NCBI RefSeq assembly: GCF_003626695.1
Contig: NZ_RBAH01000021.1
Span: 1 to 64,000, forward strand
Source: Paenibacillus ginsengarvi
GTDB taxonomy: Bacteria; Bacillota; Bacilli; Paenibacillales; NBRC-103111
Length of the DNA: 64,000 nt
Direction of reading: 5' to 3'
The notes under the pieces are model-generated. The model was not told the DNA's origin, did not search any database, and worked only from the letters and a program-made list of their open reading frames with translations. Numbering within the stretch: the first letter of the stretch is position 1; every line of letters begins with the position of its first letter. Shown piece by piece: positions 56,100 to 64,000 of this stretch. Both the position numbers and the translations under genes were made by a program.

Positions 56100-56128
56100 A
56101 TTTTATGTTATAAATAATAACATAAAAT
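56100..56128. promoter_or_regulatory. Perfect 12-bp inverted repeat operator
   Basis: ATTTTATGTTAT, AAATA, ATAACATAAAAT: arms match perfectly. It lies 23 bases before the exporter ATG, where it would cover the promoter. No matching regulator gene is adjacent. Confidence 0.6.
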
Positions 56129-56208
56129 CGCGGTTTCAGAGCGAATTTTCTTCTTAAATGTTATATTAAGTGACATTTATTCCTTTCCCCCCTCAACTTC
56201 CAAACCAA

Positions 56209-56409
56209 TATCGGAAGTATTTTCCGCTATAAAGTCTGTTCACCCCTGCATAAAAAAAATAACGGATTTCATTTCCGCTATGGCCGCCCCAGGAAATAAG
56301 TTCCTCACGAAAAAGCCAAAAATGCCGAGGATAACGGAAAAATAATCCTTTATTTCTCGCAAAACCACACGTTTCGCCGATTTAGTGGAATTCCGTTCCG
56401 CTATTCTTA
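56209..56409. repeat. Second cluster of GGAA/TTCC hairpin repeats
   Basis: Four units at 56209-56231, 56259-56283, 56329-56354 and 56382-56409, each of the form ATAACGGAA, loop, TTCCGCTAT with variations, like the cluster at 10610-10806. They occupy most of the 526-base gap between the exporter and the MFS genes; an 84-codon frame across them is not a credible gene. Confidence 0.65.
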
Positions 56410-56431
56410 TCGTCCAACGGCCCGCAATCGC

Positions 56432-56476
56432 AAAAAAGCTCCTCGCGAACGGATCGTTCCGTCCGGGAAGAGCTTT
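56432..56476 (-). terminator. Rho-independent terminator of MFS gene
   Basis: On the minus strand AAAGCTCTTC pairs with GAGGAGCTTTTTT around an inner GGAACGATCCGTTC hairpin, ending in T residues. It lies about 130 bases past the MFS stop. Confidence 0.75.
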
Positions 56477-56603
56477 CGGCGAAATAACCGCCACTCGAGT
56501 CGACCAGCGGCCGCCAACCTAACGAGCCTATGCCGGCTTACAGCCGCTTATCTCACATCACCCTTGTCAGCTAGAGCAGTTCGCCCGCCTAACCGGGCCG
56601 AAG

Positions 56604-57767
56604 TCAGCGGCTACCCGCCTCGCCTGCTTTTTGTCCTAGCCGCCTGGTGGCGACAAATCCAATCCCCCCAAGCAGGCATAACAGGGCGGCAAGCCGAAAC
56701 ATGAGCGGAAAGCCGGTCTGGTCGATCAGCCAGCCGCCGAAGTTGCTCGCGATCAGCACCGCCATGCTGATATAGACCATACTGAACAGCGTCTGCGCTG
56801 TCGTCTTCCAGCCTTCCGGGCACAGATCGTTCGCGCACTGGACGCCGGCCGCGTAAAACAGCGCGTACGTAATGCCCTGCAGCATTTGACTCGGCAGCAG
56901 CACCGCCATCGGAGGATCGAAGGAGATGATCACGAGGCGCAAGGCAGCCGCAAACGCCCCTAACGCCAGCATGTTGCGGTAGCCGAATCTTTCGGACAGC
57001 CGCGTGGCGAACACGAAAAACGGCAGTTCGGACAAGGCCGACACGGCGGTGAGCCAGCCGATCTTCTCGGACACGTTCCCTCCCGTCGTCCCGAGGTATA
57101 CCGAGAAAAAGACGCTGAAGCTTTGGTTGCCGCAAGCGACGAGCAAAACGAGCAGCAAAAAATAGGCGAAAGGTTTATTTTGCAGCAGCTTGCCTACATC
57201 GCGCAGCGAGGCCGATTTGCGGACCCGGCCCTTTTTCAGCACGAACGTGATGGCGAAGACGACTACCATAAACGCCATATAAAAAGTAAACATATACTGG
57301 ATGCCGATATGCGTGTACAACATCCCGATCGGCGATACGATCAGCGCGAAGCCGATCGAGCCCCACACCCGGGCGGCGCCGTACGTTTGCCGGTGCTTCT
57401 CCGCATGGGCGATGGCGATCGCATCGGCCAGCGGCACCATCGGCGAGTTGAATATAGCGAGTGCGACAGCCGTAGCCGCATACAGCGCAAAACCTCCGCC
57501 CGTCGAATAGCCGAAGGCGATCGCAGGCGTAAGCAGACTGCACAGCAGGAGCACGGCTTTCTCGATCCCGTGTTTATCGCACAGCAGTCCCCAGACCGGC
57601 TGCACGAACAGGGCGACAAGCGGTCCGACCGCGTACAGGAAGCCGATTTGTTGGTTGGTGAGTCCCGCTTCCCTGAACCAAAATCCGAGAAACGGCGAAT
57701 ACGAGGCCGCCGCCGCGAAAAAAAAGAAATAGTACACATGCGGCGCATAAGTGTGCAAACGATTCAT
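56604..57767 (-). CDS. MFS transporter (MFS_1-like/LacY-type)
   Basis: 387 residues with about 12 TM segments. N-terminus YYFFFFAAAASYSPFLGFWF, then GFLYAVGPLVALFVQPVWG and the loop motif LCDKHGIEKA match the MFS_1_like group related to LacY and nucleoside/phenylpropionate permeases. Typical length. Substrate unknown. Divergent from the ABC-F gene. Confidence 0.88.
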   Translation of the reverse strand: MNRLHTYAPHVYYFFFFAAAASYSPFLGFWFREAGLTNQQIGFLYAVGPLVALFVQPVWGLLCDKHGIEKAVLLLCSLLTPAIAFGYSTGGGFALYAATAVALAIFNSPMVPLADAIAIAHAEKHRQTYGAARVWGSIGFALIVSPIGMLYTHIGIQYMFTFYMAFMVVVFAITFVLKKGRVRKSASLRDVGKLLQNKPFAYFLLLVLLVACGNQSFSVFFSVYLGTTGGNVSEKIGWLTAVSALSELPFFVFATRLSERFGYRNMLALGAFAAALRLVIISFDPPMAVLLPSQMLQGITYALFYAAGVQCANDLCPEGWKTTAQTLFSMVYISMAVLIASNFGGWLIDQTGFPLMFRLAALLCLLGGIGFVATRRLGQKAGEAGSR

Positions 57768-57973
57768 GGTGTTTCAGCTCCCTGCAGGCGTCCATCATTG
57801 GCACCTAACGATACCACGCGGGTTCGCAGCCCGTCAACGGACCCTCCTCCGATAGTTCGGCTTCCGACTTTTATGCGATTTCCCTGGCTCCCGCCCATCG
57901 TTCGGAGTGTCTAATTCGGAGAAATATGCTATGCTTTACCTTACAACAACTATACTTTGAAGGAACTTAAGCG

Positions 57974-59896
57974 ATGAACCTACTTACAGCGGAACGATTA
58001 AGCAAAAGCTTCGGCATGAAGATGTTGTTCGAGCAAATATCGCTCGGCATCGCCGAAGGCGATAAAATCGGCCTGATCGGCGTCAATGGTACCGGCAAGT
58101 CGACGCTGCTCAAAACGATAGCAGGCGCCGAGCAGCCGGATGAAGGCTCGATTTCCATCCGTAACGGCATTACGATCGAATATTTGCCGCAAAATCCCGC
58201 CATCGACGACGACGCGACCGTTCTTGGACATATATTCAGCGGACGCTCTCCGCTCATGCAGGCGCTGCGCGATTACGAAAGCCTGATGGAGCGGCTGGAG
58301 CGCGGCGAGGACAGTCCAGAGCTGCAAAAGCAGCTCGTGGAGCTGAACGGGCGGATGGATGCGCTGGACGCCTGGCAGCTCGAGCACGAGGCGAAGCGCA
58401 TTCTCGGCAAGCTTGGCATAAACGACTTCGGCGCGCTAATGGGCACTTTGTCCGGGGGCAAGCGGAAACGGGTCGCTCTCGCCGGCGCGCTCATTCGGTC
58501 GGCGGACCTGCTCATTCTGGACGAGCCGACGAACCATATCGACACCGAAACGGTCGACTGGCTGGAGACGATGTTGTCCAAATCGAAATCGGCGCTGCTC
58601 ATGATTACGCATGACCGTTATTTCCTCGACCGGGTGGCGACCCGCATCCTCGAGCTGGACAACGGGAAGCTGTTCGGCTATACCGGCGGCTACAGCGTGT
58701 TTCTGGAGCAAAAGGCCGAACGGATGGCGCAGCAGCATGCCTCCGAGGAGAAGCGGCAAAACCTGCTGCGCCGCGAGCTGGCCTGGATCAGACGGGGAGC
58801 CAAAGCCAGATCGACGAAGCAGAAGGCGCGGATCGAGCGGTTCGAAAAACTGCAGCAAGCCGGGCCGCAAACGAATGGGCAGGAAATGGACATGGCCCTG
58901 CCCAGCTCGCGGCTCGGCAAAAAGGTCATCGAGCTGACGGACGTAACGAAACGGTACGGCGAACGCGACATCGTCCGCGCGTTCAGCTATATCGTGCAGC
59001 CCGGCGACCGGATCGGCATCGTCGGCCCGAACGGCGCAGGCAAATCGACACTGCTGAAGCTGATCGCAGGCAAGCTGACTCCCGACGCAGGCTCGATCGA
59101 TACCGGACTCACGGTCAAAATCGGCCTGTTCTCGCAGGAGAACGAAGAGCTGGACGAATCGGCGCGTGTCCTCGAATATATTCGCGATGCGGCCGAGAAC
59201 GTCCGCACGACGGACGGCGAGCTGATCAGCGCCTCGCAAATGCTGGAGCGTTTCCTGTTCCCTCCGTCCGCGCAGTGGTCCAAAGTCGCCGATCTGTCGG
59301 GCGGCGAGAAGCGCAGGCTGTTCCTGCTCCGCATCCTGATGGGCGCGCCGAACGTGCTGCTGCTGGACGAGCCGACGAATGACCTGGACATTCAGACGCT
59401 GACCGTCCTGGAGGACTATTTGGAGCATTTTCCCGGTTCGGTGCTTATCGTTTCGCATGACCGCTATTTTCTCGACCGCACTGTCGATGCTCTGCTCGTC
59501 GCCGAAGGCGGCGGCGTATTCTCCCAACACGAAGGCAACTTCTCGGAATACCGGGAGCGCACGAAGCAAGCCGAGTCGACGGCCGACAACAAAGCGGGCA
59601 AGCCGGCGCAAGCCGCACCCGAGCCACCAAGCGACAACAGGCCGAAAGAAAAGCCTCTACGATTCTCTTTCAAAGAACAGAAGGAATACGAAGAAATCGA
59701 CCAGCGGATCGCGGAAGCGGAGCAATCGCTTGCCGGGCTCGCTGAAGAGCTCGCCGCCGCACACGACGATTACGAGAAGCTGATGAAGCTTACCGCCCGT
59801 CACCGGGAGCAGGAGCTGTCGCTGGACGAGCTGCTTGAGCGCTGGACGTATTTGAACGATCTGGCCGAACAGATCGAACGGCAGAAGAAGGGCTAA
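57974..59896 (+). CDS. ABC-F family ATPase
   Basis: 640 residues, no TM segments. ABC1 has Walker A GVNGTGKST (about 36-44) and LSGGKRKR; the P-site-tRNA-interaction-type linker follows (about 240-300, many Arg/Lys); ABC2 has GPNGAGKST (about 353-361) and LSGGEKRR. The C-terminal 100 residues form a coiled coil (about 540-640). This is the Uup/EttA-like type that acts on stalled ribosomes; some members give antibiotic resistance. It is followed 40 bases later by an AraC gene. AAGGAA precedes the ATG. Confidence 0.93.
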   Translation: MNLLTAERLSKSFGMKMLFEQISLGIAEGDKIGLIGVNGTGKSTLLKTIAGAEQPDEGSISIRNGITIEYLPQNPAIDDDATVLGHIFSGRSPLMQALRDYESLMERLERGEDSPELQKQLVELNGRMDALDAWQLEHEAKRILGKLGINDFGALMGTLSGGKRKRVALAGALIRSADLLILDEPTNHIDTETVDWLETMLSKSKSALLMITHDRYFLDRVATRILELDNGKLFGYTGGYSVFLEQKAERMAQQHASEEKRQNLLRRELAWIRRGAKARSTKQKARIERFEKLQQAGPQTNGQEMDMALPSSRLGKKVIELTDVTKRYGERDIVRAFSYIVQPGDRIGIVGPNGAGKSTLLKLIAGKLTPDAGSIDTGLTVKIGLFSQENEELDESARVLEYIRDAAENVRTTDGELISASQMLERFLFPPSAQWSKVADLSGGEKRRLFLLRILMGAPNVLLLDEPTNDLDIQTLTVLEDYLEHFPGSVLIVSHDRYFLDRTVDALLVAEGGGVFSQHEGNFSEYRERTKQAESTADNKAGKPAQAAPEPPSDNRPKEKPLRFSFKEQKEYEEIDQRIAEAEQSLAGLAEELAAAHDDYEKLMKLTARHREQELSLDELLERWTYLNDLAEQIERQKKG

Positions 59897-59935
59897 CGTT
59901 TGACGGAAGCTATCGCCCTTGGGAGGATAAGATTC

Positions 59936-60754
59936 ATGGAACAAGCGCCGTTCCATATTCGCAGCTTTATCGGCACGTTTAACGAAGATTGGTATGACGT
60001 CGGTTTCCACCAGAATACGACGCTGGAGATCGAAGTCACGCTGGAAGGCCGGGGGCTGTTCGAATGGCCGGAGCGTAAAGTGTTTGTCGAGACCGGGCAT
60101 ATCGTCGTCATCCCGCCCGGCATCTCGCATCGGTTCGCCGCCGTGACGAAGGTTCGGTTCGGCGTGATTCATATGCAAGGCATGCCTCCCGCGCTGCAGG
60201 AAGTAGCCGACAAGCTGACCAGGGGGTGCCTTACGCCGCGTATATTCGCTATGTCCCGAATCGACGGCGACCGCTTTGAGAAGCTGTTCCGCGAATGGCT
60301 CCGCGTGCTTGCATCGCCGCTGAAGGAGCAGGAGCGCACACGCGCCGTCTGGGCCGAGCTGCTGCTGCTGTACTTGCACGAGCATGCGCAAACGGATATG
60401 CAGGCGATGACGATCACGAAAGCGGCCGACTACCTCCGCCAAAATTTGCGCGAGAGCGTTCAGATGACCGACCTCGCGGAGCTAAGCGGCCTTTCCGTCG
60501 CCGGGTTTCGGCGGACGTTCGAGAAAATATACCGGCTGTCGCCGAAGCAGTACCAGCAGCAGTGCCGGATGCAGGAGGCCAAATGGCTGCTCAGCGCAAC
60601 AGACAAAGATCTGAACGAAATCGCCGAGCAGGTCGGGTTTTACCGGCTCCATTCCTTCTCGCAATGGTTCAAAAGCGTCGAGGGCACCTCCCCTTCCCTA
60701 TGGCGCAAACGGCAAAAAACGATGCGCGGCAGCGATTTGCAAACAACCCCGTAG
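59936..60754 (+). CDS. AraC family regulator
   Basis: 272 residues from ATG 59936, nine bases after GGAGG; a TTG at 59900 is possible but unsupported. Cupin N-terminal domain (FHQNTTLEIEVTLEGRGLFE, VIPPGISHRF) and C-terminal double HTH (VQMTDLAELSGLSVAGFRRT, LNEIAEQVGFYRLHSFSQWF). Probably cotranscribed with the ABC-F gene; may control the sugar genes at 60946-62776. A strong terminator follows. Confidence 0.9.
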   Translation: MEQAPFHIRSFIGTFNEDWYDVGFHQNTTLEIEVTLEGRGLFEWPERKVFVETGHIVVIPPGISHRFAAVTKVRFGVIHMQGMPPALQEVADKLTRGCLTPRIFAMSRIDGDRFEKLFREWLRVLASPLKEQERTRAVWAELLLLYLHEHAQTDMQAMTITKAADYLRQNLRESVQMTDLAELSGLSVAGFRRTFEKIYRLSPKQYQQQCRMQEAKWLLSATDKDLNEIAEQVGFYRLHSFSQWFKSVEGTSPSLWRKRQKTMRGSDLQTTP

Positions 60755-60791
60755 GCAAAACCGCGCCTGCGATTTATATGTGTTTGGCCCC

Positions 60792-60815
60792 GACACCTGT
60801 CCAAGGTGTCTTTTT
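60792..60815 (+). terminator. Rho-independent terminator after AraC gene
   Basis: GACACCT-GTCCA-AGGTGTC followed by TTTTT. The 130 bases between it and the next gene hold a small CGGGG-AG-CCCCG hairpin at about 60912-60924 just ahead of the ribosome site. Confidence 0.9.
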
Positions 60816-60945
60816 GCGTAAATTCCGGTTCCATTTCAATAAATACAATTCCGCTCCCATCCACTATCCTTGTTCGTGTAACGTAAACAACCCCAATACG
60901 ATAACCTTTGCGGGGAGCCCCGAAATTTAAGGAGGAGAGCCATAC

Positions 60946-61914
60946 ATGAACAAAGTGAGAATCGGATTTATCGGAGTCGGCGGCATGGCCGAACATCACA
61001 TCAAAACGCTGCAAAAGCTGGACAACGCCGAGTTGACAGCCGTATTTGACATTAACGCGGAACGCGCCAAACAAATTAGCGACAGCTACGGCCCCGAAGT
61101 GTTCGCGAGCGAGCAGGAGCTGCTGGACTCGGGCAAGATCGACGCCGTTTTCTTGTGCACGCCCCCATTCGCCAGAGGCCTCATCGAGGAGCAGATTGCC
61201 GCCAGAGGCATCCATTTGCTGTCGGAGAAGCCGGTCGGGCTCGATATGGATACGGCGAGACGCGTCAGCAAAGCGATTACCGCATCAGGCATCATTAACT
61301 CTTCCGGCTATTGCTTGCGGTATCTGGAAAATGTACAGAAGGCGAAAAGCTATCTGGAAGGCAAACAAGTGAACATGGTGCTCTCCTATCGGATCGGCGG
61401 ATTGCCGGGAGCCAAGTGGTGGGCGCAGCTGGACAAATCCGGCGGCCAAATTATCGAGCAGGCAACGCATCAGATCGACCTGATCCGTTATTTGGCGGGC
61501 GATTTCGCCGAGACTCAGTCGTTCTACGCGCAGCGCACGATTCAAACCATCAACCCGGAAGCGACGATTCCGGACGTCGGCGTTGTCGCCTTCACGATGC
61601 AATCGGGAGCGGTAGGCTCGTTCGTTAACACCTGCATGTCGCCGCACTTCGGACGGGGCGATGTGGAGTTCATCGGCGCAGATTTTTATCTCGCCATCAA
61701 GGGCAGCAGCATCACGATTCACGACGCCGGGCAGAAGCAAACGGACAAATGCGAAACCGACTTCTACCTCGAGCAGGATCGCGCCTTCATCGAAGCGGTC
61801 CGCACGGGACGCCAGGAGCTGGTGCTCGGCAGCTTCGCCGATGCCGTCGACACGCTCGAAGCTACGATAAACTTCGGCGAAATCAACTTCACAAAACCTT
61901 CGGTCACAGCCTGA
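60946..61914 (+). CDS. Gfo/Idh/MocA family oxidoreductase
   Basis: 322 residues. N-terminal Rossmann fold (IGFIGVGGMAEHHIKTL), the family EKPVG motif at about 94-98, and a C-terminal alpha/beta domain with the GGQIIEQATHQIDLIRYL block carrying the usual His-Asp pair. It oxidises or reduces sugars or inositols with NAD(P). It starts 12 bases after GGAGGAG. The following isomerase gene is 28 bases away, indicating a two-gene sugar operon. Confidence 0.92.
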   Translation: MNKVRIGFIGVGGMAEHHIKTLQKLDNAELTAVFDINAERAKQISDSYGPEVFASEQELLDSGKIDAVFLCTPPFARGLIEEQIAARGIHLLSEKPVGLDMDTARRVSKAITASGIINSSGYCLRYLENVQKAKSYLEGKQVNMVLSYRIGGLPGAKWWAQLDKSGGQIIEQATHQIDLIRYLAGDFAETQSFYAQRTIQTINPEATIPDVGVVAFTMQSGAVGSFVNTCMSPHFGRGDVEFIGADFYLAIKGSSITIHDAGQKQTDKCETDFYLEQDRAFIEAVRTGRQELVLGSFADAVDTLEATINFGEINFTKPSVTA

Positions 61915-61942
61915 TTCTAACCAGTGGGAGGAATAAACGTCT

Positions 61943-62776
61943 ATGCTGAAAAGCGTCAATCAATGGTGCTTCCCCGAAGGAACGCCGCTTCCGAAACTGT
62001 TCGAAATTAGCCGCGACGCCGGGTACGATGCCGTCGAGCTGAACGTTTACCCGACTGGGCACACGGCAGGCTTCACGCTGGAGACGACACCGGCCGAGGC
62101 GGATGCGATCGCGAAGCTGGCCGCCGACTACGGTCTGCAATTGCGAAGCGTGTCCACCGGCCTGATGGGCCGCAACCCGCTCTCTTCACCGGACCCGGCC
62201 GTCCGCGAGCAAGGCAGAGCCGTCGTAACGAAGCAGCTCGAAATCTGCGAACGAATCGGAGCCGATACGGCGCTGGTCGTGCCTGGCGTCGTGAATGCCA
62301 CCTCTTCGTACGACACTTGCTACGAGAACAGCCGGGCCGAACTGGAGAAACTGGTCCCAGAGGCGGAGAAACGCGGCGTCAAAATCGGCATCGAAAACGT
62401 ATGGAACAAGTTTTTGCTGTCCCCGCTCGAGATGAAGCGGTATGTCGACGAGCTGAACTCGCCCAATCTCGGCGTTTATTTCGACGTCGGCAACATTTTG
62501 CTCTACGGCTTCCCGCAGCAATGGATCCGCATTCTCGGCAGCCGCATTTTCAAAGTGCACGTCAAGGACTTTAAGGCGACTGTCGGCAACTACGGCGGCT
62601 TCGTTCCGCTGATGGCCGGCGAAGTGAATTGGACGGAAGTCGTCGCCGCGCTGAATGAGATCGGTTACACCGACACGCTCACCGCCGAGATCGGCATTTA
62701 CGGCTCGAATCCTTATCAGGCGGTATACGATACGGCCCGGCAATTAAACGCCATCATTACCGGCACTGCCGGCTAA
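61943..62776 (+). CDS. Sugar phosphate isomerase/epimerase (AP-endonuclease-2 fold)
   Basis: 277 residues. TIM-barrel of the xylose-isomerase-like family: ISRDAGYDAVELNVYP, IGADTALVVPGVVNA, VKIGIENVWNKFLLSP with the metal-binding Glu, GVYFDVGNILLYG and FKVHVKDFK. Probably acts on a keto-sugar or inositol intermediate made by the preceding oxidoreductase. GGGAGG lies upstream. Confidence 0.9.
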   Translation: MLKSVNQWCFPEGTPLPKLFEISRDAGYDAVELNVYPTGHTAGFTLETTPAEADAIAKLAADYGLQLRSVSTGLMGRNPLSSPDPAVREQGRAVVTKQLEICERIGADTALVVPGVVNATSSYDTCYENSRAELEKLVPEAEKRGVKIGIENVWNKFLLSPLEMKRYVDELNSPNLGVYFDVGNILLYGFPQQWIRILGSRIFKVHVKDFKATVGNYGGFVPLMAGEVNWTEVVAALNEIGYTDTLTAEIGIYGSNPYQAVYDTARQLNAIITGTAG

Positions 62777-62790
62777 AACAGCGGTTTGAA

Positions 62791-62834
62791 AAAACAAGGA
62801 GCCAAGCGGCATTCTCGCTTAGCTCCTTGTTTTT
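62791..62834. terminator. Bidirectional terminator
   Basis: AAAACAAGGAGCCAAGCG and CGCTTAGCTCCTTGTTTTT form a long stem with A-run and T-run on the two sides, between the convergent isomerase and DUF554 genes. Confidence 0.9.
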
Positions 62835-62851
62835 CGCTATCCGTACACACC

Positions 62852-63556
62852 CTAATGCATAAGGCGCATAACCGCCATAATCGCCGCCATTATGACCACG
62901 GACGGCAGCATAGCCGCCACCCCGATTTTTTTGATCTCGAGCAGATTGATGCCGACCCCGATAATAAGCACGCCGCCCACGGCGGATATTTCCTGCGTCA
63001 TCTGCGCGATCGCCTCGGCGCTGAACAGGGAAGCGAGCAGCGCGGCAAGCAGCGCAATGGCTCCCTGATAGACGAGAACCGGTATAGCCGAGAACGCCAC
63101 GCCGACTCCGAGCGCCGATGCAAAGAGGATCGACAGAAAACCGTCCATCAGCGACTTGGCGTACAAAATCGTATGATCGTGGCGGATGCCGCTGTCGATC
63201 GACCCGAGAATCGCCATCGCCCCGATGCAATACACAAGCGTAGCGGTGACGAACGCTTTGCCCACCTTGCCCTCTCCCCGCACCGCCACTTTGCTTTCCA
63301 GCCATTCGCCAAGCCGCTCCAGCCTGCCCTCGAGTCTGAGCAGCTCGCCTGCGATGCCGCCGATGACCAGACTAACGACCATAGCCAAATATTGCTCCGA
63401 CTTCAGTGCCATCGTAAGCCCGAGCACACAAAGCGCCAGCCCCATCCCCTGCGTCGCGATCGTCCGCAAATTGGCGTGAAGACGCGGCAGAAGCAGGCCG
63501 GCGAACGTCCCCGCCGCGATAGCGGCGGCGTTTACAATTGCTCCCCATAACACCAT
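62852..63556 (-). CDS. DUF554 membrane protein
   Basis: 234 residues, about seven TM segments (MVLWGAIVNAAAIAAGTFAG, GLALCVLGLTMAL, YLAMVVSLVIGGIAGELL and others). The small-residue-rich helices and GxxxGE-like IGGIAGELLRLEGRLERLG region are typical of DUF554. Function not established; transport-like. Convergent with the sugar operon. Confidence 0.88.
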   Translation of the reverse strand: MVLWGAIVNAAAIAAGTFAGLLLPRLHANLRTIATQGMGLALCVLGLTMALKSEQYLAMVVSLVIGGIAGELLRLEGRLERLGEWLESKVAVRGEGKVGKAFVTATLVYCIGAMAILGSIDSGIRHDHTILYAKSLMDGFLSILFASALGVGVAFSAIPVLVYQGAIALLAALLASLFSAEAIAQMTQEISAVGGVLIIGVGINLLEIKKIGVAAMLPSVVIMAAIMAVMRLMH

Positions 63557-63698
63557 AAACGATGCATTCCCCTAACTGAGCCTGTATGAAAAAACTACTA
63601 TTCAAAACTGTTGCAAGCGATCCTACCTTATTGTACATCGGCCCGTCCGAATGTAAAGGGCGGAATTGCACGGCGGTCACAGGCAAAGATTGCCTTTC

Positions 63699-63715
63699 TT
63701 AAGGTTATATTAAGG
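63699..63715 (+). promoter_or_regulatory. TTAAGG direct repeats, 11-bp period
   Basis: TTAAGG at 63699-63704 and again at 63710-63715, one helical turn apart, 62 bases before the next gene. Direct repeats at 11-bp spacing are the usual target form of OmpR/PhoP-class response regulators. Confidence 0.4.
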
Positions 63716-63776
63716 TCTCCTTTCTACAATAGACAAATAGGCTTCAGGCTTTTCGGAAAGGAGACTTGGATTACTG

Positions 63777-64000
63777 ATGTTCGATCTATATTTACTGCGA
63801 AGACGGATGACGCACCGTCTTACGGGGAAACGTACAACCAAATACGCTATCATTACGGCCGCTCTGGTCTTGTACCCTATTATGCTCGCGTATGGCGTGG
63901 AAACGATCTCGCGCGGCTCCTTCGCGGATGCGTGGACGTGGATCGCCTCCAGTCCCGCTTTATTCGCGCTTAATGCGCTGTTGTACGCATTCCTTTTCCT
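63777..64000 (+). CDS. LTA synthase-like protein, N-terminal part
   Basis: 74 residues before the window ends. From ATG 63777: a basic start (MFDLYLLRRRMTHRLTGKRT), then TM segments beginning YAIITAALVLYPIMLAY and SPALFALNALLYAFLF. The pattern matches the N-terminal membrane domain of Paenibacillus-type LTA synthase/phosphoglycerol transferase proteins. The catalytic sulfatase-like domain would lie beyond the window. GGAAAGGAG lies 13 bases upstream. Confidence 0.6.
   Translation, partial: MFDLYLLRRRMTHRLTGKRTTKYAIITAALVLYPIMLAYGVETISRGSFADAWTWIASSPALFALNALLYAFLF

Noticed and set aside
56240..56494. 84-codon minus-strand frame
   Set aside because: Lies wholly in hairpin repeats and the MFS terminator.
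60755..60945. Riboswitch ahead of the Gfo/Idh gene
   Set aside because: Only a small hairpin is visible; no known aptamer core.

Overview
The window reads as chromosomal DNA of a Gram-positive, spore-former-type Bacillota, most likely Paenibacillus or a close relative such as Cohnella. The reasons are strong AGGAGG-type ribosome sites before almost every gene, many hairpin-plus-T terminators, a 7TMR-DISM hybrid kinase, several AraC regulators, a DUF4127 protein, an ABC-F protein and the start of a lipoteichoic-acid-synthase-like gene. This assignment is inference; no rRNA or tRNA gene is present.

Layout. (1) 183-10385, minus strand: a SWIM zinc-finger / HEAT-repeat / MoxR ATPase / DUF5682 / VWA gene set, a known but poorly understood NTPase-VWA cluster, followed by a SEC-C protein and a radical SAM/SPASM protein. 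(2) 10889-35665, minus strand: a nearly complete extracellular contractile injection system (eCIS, Afp/PVC-like). In transcription order it holds an AAA+ ATPase, a DUF4255 (Pvc16-type) protein, a Cna/carboxypeptidase-regulatory-like protein, sheath, tube, a tail-chaperone-like protein, a DUF6760 (Afp6-like) reading frame, a second tube protein, a 1778-residue Arg-rich disordered protein, a LysM tube-adaptor, gpD, gpV spike, gp25, two baseplate-J-like proteins, a gpI-like tail protein and a terminal conserved protein. A perfect terminator closes it at 10834-10858. Capsid, portal, terminase and integrase genes are absent, so it is not a prophage. (3) 35761-38352: a membrane PDZ-histidine kinase of ComP-like layout directly upstream of the eCIS on the same strand, divergent from a 58-residue peptide gene. 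(4) 38610-43228: PuuD-like amidotransferase, DUF4127, a GH3 lipoprotein and a VOC protein. (5) 43414-49578: an orphan sugar-binding lipoprotein, a sialidase-fold protein and a Tat-exported beta-helix protein, with a divergent AraC regulator and a single type I-C-like CRISPR repeat at the end. (6) 49783-53365: a frameshifted hybrid sensor kinase and an MFS remnant. (7) 53398-64000: MarR/SDR, an aromatic-acid-exporter-like protein, an MFS permease, ABC-F/AraC, Gfo-Idh-MocA oxidoreductase plus sugar isomerase, DUF554, and a partial LTA synthase.

Most notable observations. The DUF6760 frame has no ATG/GTG/TTG start but is reached from the upstream chaperone-like gene by a -1 slip on a T_TTT_TTG heptamer, the same logic as the lambda G/GT tail chaperones. 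A giant repeat-bearing Arg-rich protein lies at the position that a tape-measure gene occupies in tailed phages. The beta-helix gene carries an in-frame TGA followed by 41 codons that look like its true C-terminus, ending exactly at the solo CRISPR-like repeat.
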